Source of the DNA: Treponema sp. UBA1226
GTDB lineage: Bacteria > Spirochaetota > Spirochaetia > Treponematales > Treponemataceae
NCBI GenBank assembly: GCA_002309195.1
Contig: DBWY01000011.1
Coordinates: 1 to 32,483, forward strand
Reading direction: 5' to 3'
DNA length: 32,483 bases
Part shown: positions 29,560 to 32,483 of the stretch, in pieces
How the letters are laid out: every line of letters starts with the position of its first letter
Position numbering within the stretch: position 1 is the first letter of the stretch
Notes under the pieces: generated by a model
Told to the model about the DNA's origin: nothing
What the model saw: the letters and a program-made list of their open reading frames with translations, nothing else
Database searches by the model: none
Program-made: the position numbers and the translations under genes

Positions 29560-30540
29560 ATGAAAAAAGACATGCCGCAGCCTAAAAAACGCGCACCAAG
29601 AAACAGAACACTTTCATTAGACTCCTCAGAAATTCCGCATTTAAAGGAACAGATTTTAACGAAAGAAAATTTAGAATTAAAAGCAGGAGAAGGTTCGGGT
29701 AAAATTCAGCTTGAAAAAATAATAAATGACAGAGTGTTAAACTGCGACATTTTTGAAGGACTAAAATATATTCCGGACGAATACGCAGACTTAATCATAA
29801 TCGACCCGCCGTACAACCTTACCAAAAACTTTAACGGAACGACTTTTAACGCGCGCTCAGATTCTGACTACGATAAATATCTTGAGTCGTGGCTCCCGCT
29901 TGTTTGCAGAAAATTAAAACCGGCAGGCTCGCTTTACCTCTGCGGCGACTGGAAGTGCACGGCAAGCTTACAGCGTGCGCTCGAAAAAGAACTTACTGTA
30001 ATAAACAGAATCACATGGCAGAGAGAAAAAGGACGCGGCGCAAAATCAAACTGGAAAAACGCAATGGAAGATATCTGGTTTGCGGTAAAAAATCCTGACG
30101 ATTATTATTTTAACGTAGAAGCAGTAAAAATAAAGCGCCGCGTTTTAGCCCCGTACAAAGTTGACGGCAAACCAAAAGACTGGGAAGAAAGCGAAGAAGG
30201 AAATTTTCGCCTTACATATCCGTCAAATTTCTGGGACGACATAAGCGTTCCGTTCTGGTCGATGAGCGAAAACACAGATCATCCGACGCAGAAACCAGAA
30301 AAGCTTTATGCAAAACTTGTGCTCGCATCTTCGCGCGAGGGCGATGTAATTTTTGATCCGTTTTTAGGAAGCGGCACTTCTGCAGTCGTTGCAAAAAAAC
30401 TTTCCCGTCATTTCTGCGGAATCGAACTCAACGAAGAATATTCACTTCTTGCACAAAAGCGCCTTGAGTTTGCAGAAAAAGATAAATCAATCCAGGGCTT
30501 TTCTGACGGCGTCTTCTGGGAGCGAAATACGAATAAGTAG
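29560..30540 (+). CDS. Orphan DNA methyltransferase, beta class (N6-adenine or N4-cytosine)
   Basis: A 326-aa SAM-dependent DNA methyltransferase. Motif IV IIIDPPYNLT (D82-P-P-Y) precedes motif I FDPFLGSGTS (265-274), the order of the beta class. HPTQKPEKLY lies between, and FCGIELNEEY (motif II) follows. The N-terminal 45 residues are basic and may contact DNA. DPPY fits adenine-N6 methylation best, but N4-cytosine is possible. No restriction gene flanks it, so a regulatory or defensive orphan role is likely. The start at 29560 is chosen because the promoter overlaps the longer frame's ATG at 29524. Confidence 0.9.
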   Translation: MKKDMPQPKKRAPRNRTLSLDSSEIPHLKEQILTKENLELKAGEGSGKIQLEKIINDRVLNCDIFEGLKYIPDEYADLIIIDPPYNLTKNFNGTTFNARSDSDYDKYLESWLPLVCRKLKPAGSLYLCGDWKCTASLQRALEKELTVINRITWQREKGRGAKSNWKNAMEDIWFAVKNPDDYYFNVEAVKIKRRVLAPYKVDGKPKDWEESEEGNFRLTYPSNFWDDISVPFWSMSENTDHPTQKPEKLYAKLVLASSREGDVIFDPFLGSGTSAVVAKKLSRHFCGIELNEEYSLLAQKRLEFAEKDKSIQGFSDGVFWERNTNK

Positions 30541-30596
30541 GCGCGTGATTTTCGCGAGAGTGCGTTTTATAAATATTATGTTTATCTTTTTTGTAT

Positions 30597-31535
30597 TTAA
30601 ATGCACAGCGACTTAAAGAAATTGCATTCTTCGTCATTACATTCTTTCGAAAGCTCGCAGTTAAGGTCTGCATGAAAATCGTGGATTGCCTCGCGGTCTT
30701 TTTTTGTTCCGTATATCTTGGCAACATGACGGATATTAAATTTCTTAAAAAGCTTTTCGATGTAACGAACCTGAAATTTTACAAAGTCAAAACTTCCTGC
30801 AACGATAAATGCCGGCGGAAAATCTTTTGTAAAATTTGTGTGGATGTTTATAAAATCCTTTAATCGCACCTGCTTACCGTTTATGTCGGCTTTTCCTGTC
30901 TTTAAGGCCTTTTTACCCAGAACGTCCTGCATTGATTCAACAAAGTCAGAAACAAGATAGAAAAACCAGTTTATTTTATAAACCCCGCAGTTTAACCCTA
31001 CAGCGCGCGGAACAAAATTATCGTAAGATTTGATTCCCATTAAATCCGAAAACTTAGGATTAGTACAAATCATCGAATAAAGTGCCGTGTAATGAGCACC
31101 AACAGAATCTCCGACTAAAAAAAAGTTTTTAAAATCAAGATTGTATTTATCTGCGTTTTCCTTTACCCATTTAATGACACAGTTTGCATCGTCAAAGGCC
31201 GCAGGAAATTTAAATTCCGGCGCAAGGCGATAGTTAAAATTAACGACCGCAAATCCCCTCTGGGCAAGCGACATAAGATAATACTGGTACATTTCTTTAG
31301 AACCATAAACATACGAGCCGCCATGAAAACTCATGATTATCGGAAGTTTTCCCTTATAATCTGTTTTTACGTATAAATCGAGCAGATTCCAGCCGTTTAC
31401 CATGTCATAATCGCATGGTTCTCTATACTGAATATTACGATAGACCGTAATATCATCCGGCTGCCTTAAATTTCTCTGGCGAACGGCATTTAAAAGCGCC
31501 CACTCTTCCCTGATTCTATCACTAAACTCTGACAT
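30597..31535 (-). CDS. Alpha/beta hydrolase, hormone-sensitive-lipase-like esterase
   Basis: A 312-aa cytoplasmic esterase of the HSL (family IV) type. Visible are the oxyanion-hole SFHGGSYVYG (HGG at 71-73), NYRLAPEFKFPAAFDD (101-116), the nucleophile elbow VGDSVG (S144), then a C-terminal Asp in AGSFDFVKF and His in IHDFHADL completing the triad. It hydrolyses short acyl or acetyl esters, possibly from plant glycans, by inference. The frame is open to an ATG at 31610, but an extended -10 lies at 31551-31543 inside that extension and the family start fits better at 31535. No Shine-Dalgarno. It ends 57 bp from the convergent methyltransferase, without a clear terminator. Confidence 0.85.
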   Translation of the reverse strand: MSEFSDRIREEWALLNAVRQRNLRQPDDITVYRNIQYREPCDYDMVNGWNLLDLYVKTDYKGKLPIIMSFHGGSYVYGSKEMYQYYLMSLAQRGFAVVNFNYRLAPEFKFPAAFDDANCVIKWVKENADKYNLDFKNFFLVGDSVGAHYTALYSMICTNPKFSDLMGIKSYDNFVPRAVGLNCGVYKINWFFYLVSDFVESMQDVLGKKALKTGKADINGKQVRLKDFINIHTNFTKDFPPAFIVAGSFDFVKFQVRYIEKLFKKFNIRHVAKIYGTKKDREAIHDFHADLNCELSKECNDEECNFFKSLCI

Positions 31536-31542
31536 CCCGTCA

Positions 31543-31571
31543 ATATTAGCACAATACAGAGATTTTGAAAA
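31543..31571 (-). promoter_or_regulatory. Extended -10, near-leaderless promoter of the esterase
   Basis: Minus-strand TGCTAATAT (31551-31543) with TTTTCA (31571-31566) 17 bp upstream; +1 at 31536, next to the ATG at 31535. The TGC extension is the same as at trxB. Confidence 0.5.
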
Positions 31572-31640
31572 CTTATGTGGTTTCCCGTTTTTTATGCTGA
31601 ATTTACTCAAATTTTGCCAGGAATTCTAAGATTATTTCAC

Positions 31641-31670
31641 TTGACGCAGACGGTTGGATGGGTTTATATT
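31641..31670 (+). promoter_or_regulatory. Promoter of the DUF4867/isomerase unit
   Basis: TTGACG (31641-31646), 18 bp, TATATT (31665-31670); +1 near 31677, inside the operator region. Confidence 0.65.
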
Positions 31671-31678
31671 AGTATTAT

Positions 31679-31692
31679 CGTGCACGAGCACG
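31679..31692 (+). promoter_or_regulatory. Palindromic operator, second copy
   Basis: CGTGCACGAGCACG again directly follows the predicted +1, identical to 3359-3372 including the preceding AT. Its repeat at the same promoter position marks it as a repressor site. Confidence 0.72.
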
Positions 31693-31738
31693 AAAAAGCG
31701 TTCTGCTTTCCCAAACTTATCACTGCAGGAGTTACCCT

Positions 31739-32392
31739 ATGAAAATCAAATCTGTATTTTCAAACTCTTTTGCCAAGTATGGAAAAGTTCTTACAGGCTA
31801 TGATGTATCAGAACTTTTGAACAAACTTGACGAAACGACAAAAAAACCAGAAAACGCCGTAATCTATGAACCAGGCGATGCAGGATTGGAGAGCCTTCCA
31901 ATCGCCAGAGAATTCAGCGACAACGCCTACGGCGGAATGCCAATCCAGGTTGGTTACTGTAATGGATTCAACACAAAATTAAATTGTCTTGAATGGCACC
32001 GCGGTTCAGAATTAAATATTCCTTCAAACGACATTGTTCTTCTTCTCGCATCTTTATCGTCTGTTAAAAAAGGCAAACTGAACACAGCTGCAGTAGAAGC
32101 ATTCTATGTTCCAAAAGGAACAATCGTTCAGGTTTATGAAACAACTTTGCACTATGCACCATGTAATGCAGTAAAAGGCGGAGAAGTTTCTAAAGAAGGA
32201 TTCCGCGTTATCGTAGTTCTTCCAAAAGACACAAACACAGAAAAACCTGCGCTTAAAGAAATCGACTTCGAAGACAAACTTCTCTGGGCACGCAATAAGT
32301 GGCTGATTGCGCATCCGGATTCAAGCGAAGCAAAAGCCGGCGCATTTGTCGGTTTAAGCGGAACAAATATAGATCTCGCAAAAAATAAGTAA
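31739..32392 (+). CDS. DUF4867 family protein, sugar-metabolism associated
   Basis: A 217-aa soluble protein that I place in the DUF4867 family. The middle reads as a cupin-like beta fold: VGYCNGFNTKLNCLEWHRGSELN (His in EWHRGSE), DIVLLLASL, VEAFYVPKGTIVQVYETTLHYAP and EGFRVIVVLPKDT. The His/Glu residues of EWHRGSE with the later His of TLHYAP could bind a metal. Family members commonly sit beside sugar isomerases and FGGY kinases, and here an isomerase-family gene follows 29 bp later, so an accessory isomerase, mutarotase or lyase role is likely, though none is proven. GCAGGAG precedes the ATG. Control is by the palindromic operator shared with xylB. Confidence 0.75.
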   Translation: MKIKSVFSNSFAKYGKVLTGYDVSELLNKLDETTKKPENAVIYEPGDAGLESLPIAREFSDNAYGGMPIQVGYCNGFNTKLNCLEWHRGSELNIPSNDIVLLLASLSSVKKGKLNTAAVEAFYVPKGTIVQVYETTLHYAPCNAVKGGEVSKEGFRVIVVLPKDTNTEKPALKEIDFEDKLLWARNKWLIAHPDSSEAKAGAFVGLSGTNIDLAKNK

Positions 32393-32421
32393 CATAAATC
32401 AATCACACAGGAGTAAATTAA

Positions 32422-32483
32422 ATGATTAACAACAAACCAAAAATCAAAATCGGTATCGTGGCTGTTAGCCGCGACTGTTTCCC
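32422..32483 (+). CDS. L-fucose/L-arabinose isomerase family protein, 3' end outside window
   Basis: Only the first 20 codons are present. They read MINNKPKIKIGIVAVSRDCF; the IGIVAVSRDCFP start is characteristic of the L-fucose/L-arabinose isomerase family, which interconvert aldoses and ketoses. CAGGAG lies 10 bases before the ATG, and the gene follows DUF4867 by 29 bp, so both are on one operator-controlled message. The substrate cannot be told from this fragment; a ketose product would be a natural substrate for the co-regulated xylulokinase. Confidence 0.7.
   Translation, partial: MINNKPKIKIGIVAVSRDCF

Noticed and set aside
1..32483. CRISPR arrays, insertion sequences, phage genes, rRNA
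   Set aside because: No regularly spaced repeats, transposase, structural phage proteins or rRNA sequence were seen on either strand.

Overview
The window reads as chromosomal DNA of a saccharolytic spirochaete, most probably a gut or rumen Treponema. This is inferred from protein character: an AT-rich, lysine- and phenylalanine-rich proteome, many small exported proteins, an MCP, and sugar isomerase/kinase genes. No rRNA or other decisive marker is present. No phage, insertion sequence, CRISPR array or replication origin was seen.

Left end (1-3260): an AT-rich accessory island with a 5'-truncated cytosine-5 DNA methyltransferase, an overlapping probable PD-(D/E)xK restriction endonuclease, and an opposing small serine recombinase. 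3300-8200: a xylulokinase gene behind a strong promoter with a palindromic operator, then an APH-fold kinase plus acyltransferase-3 pair, a NifX-like protein and a GNAT protein. 8180-9860: purC and a DTW-domain tRNA-modification gene. 9859-14003 (minus): a trxB - GH3 glycosidase - membrane protein unit.

14010-15018 holds no long gene but is dense. It contains a candidate type I toxin-antitoxin locus (27-aa holin-like peptide, convergent antitoxin RNA, shared bidirectional terminator, mirror-image 5' regions), tRNA-Cys with promoter and tandem terminators, and a 224-bp nested inverted repeat. 15019-17103: a MATE exporter overlapping convergent nudC. 17205-20214: a tight three-gene unit of a lysine-poor, aminotransferase-like protein, a small membrane protein and a six-TM chemoreceptor. 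20215-20511: tRNA-Arg(CCT) with a structured leader and terminator.

20510-23711 (minus): an operon of an enlarged PRPP synthetase, a divergent FGGY kinase and a HAD phosphatase. 23898-26740: a structured leader, then a lipoprotein, an SH3-type exported protein and a PhnP-like metallo-hydrolase. 26835-28133: a HisA-HisI-HisE fusion. 28263-29413: two small exported proteins convergent on a bidirectional terminator. 29560-31535: an orphan beta-class DNA methyltransferase and an HSL-type esterase. The right end starts a DUF4867 plus L-fucose/L-arabinose-isomerase-family unit, whose promoter carries the same 16-bp sequence as the xylulokinase promoter 28 kb away. That predicts one sugar regulon.

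A theme across the window is two kinds of 5' end: genes with a clear Shine-Dalgarno sequence, and at least seven genes without one whose -10 box is placed so that transcription would begin at, or 1-2 nt from, the start codon.
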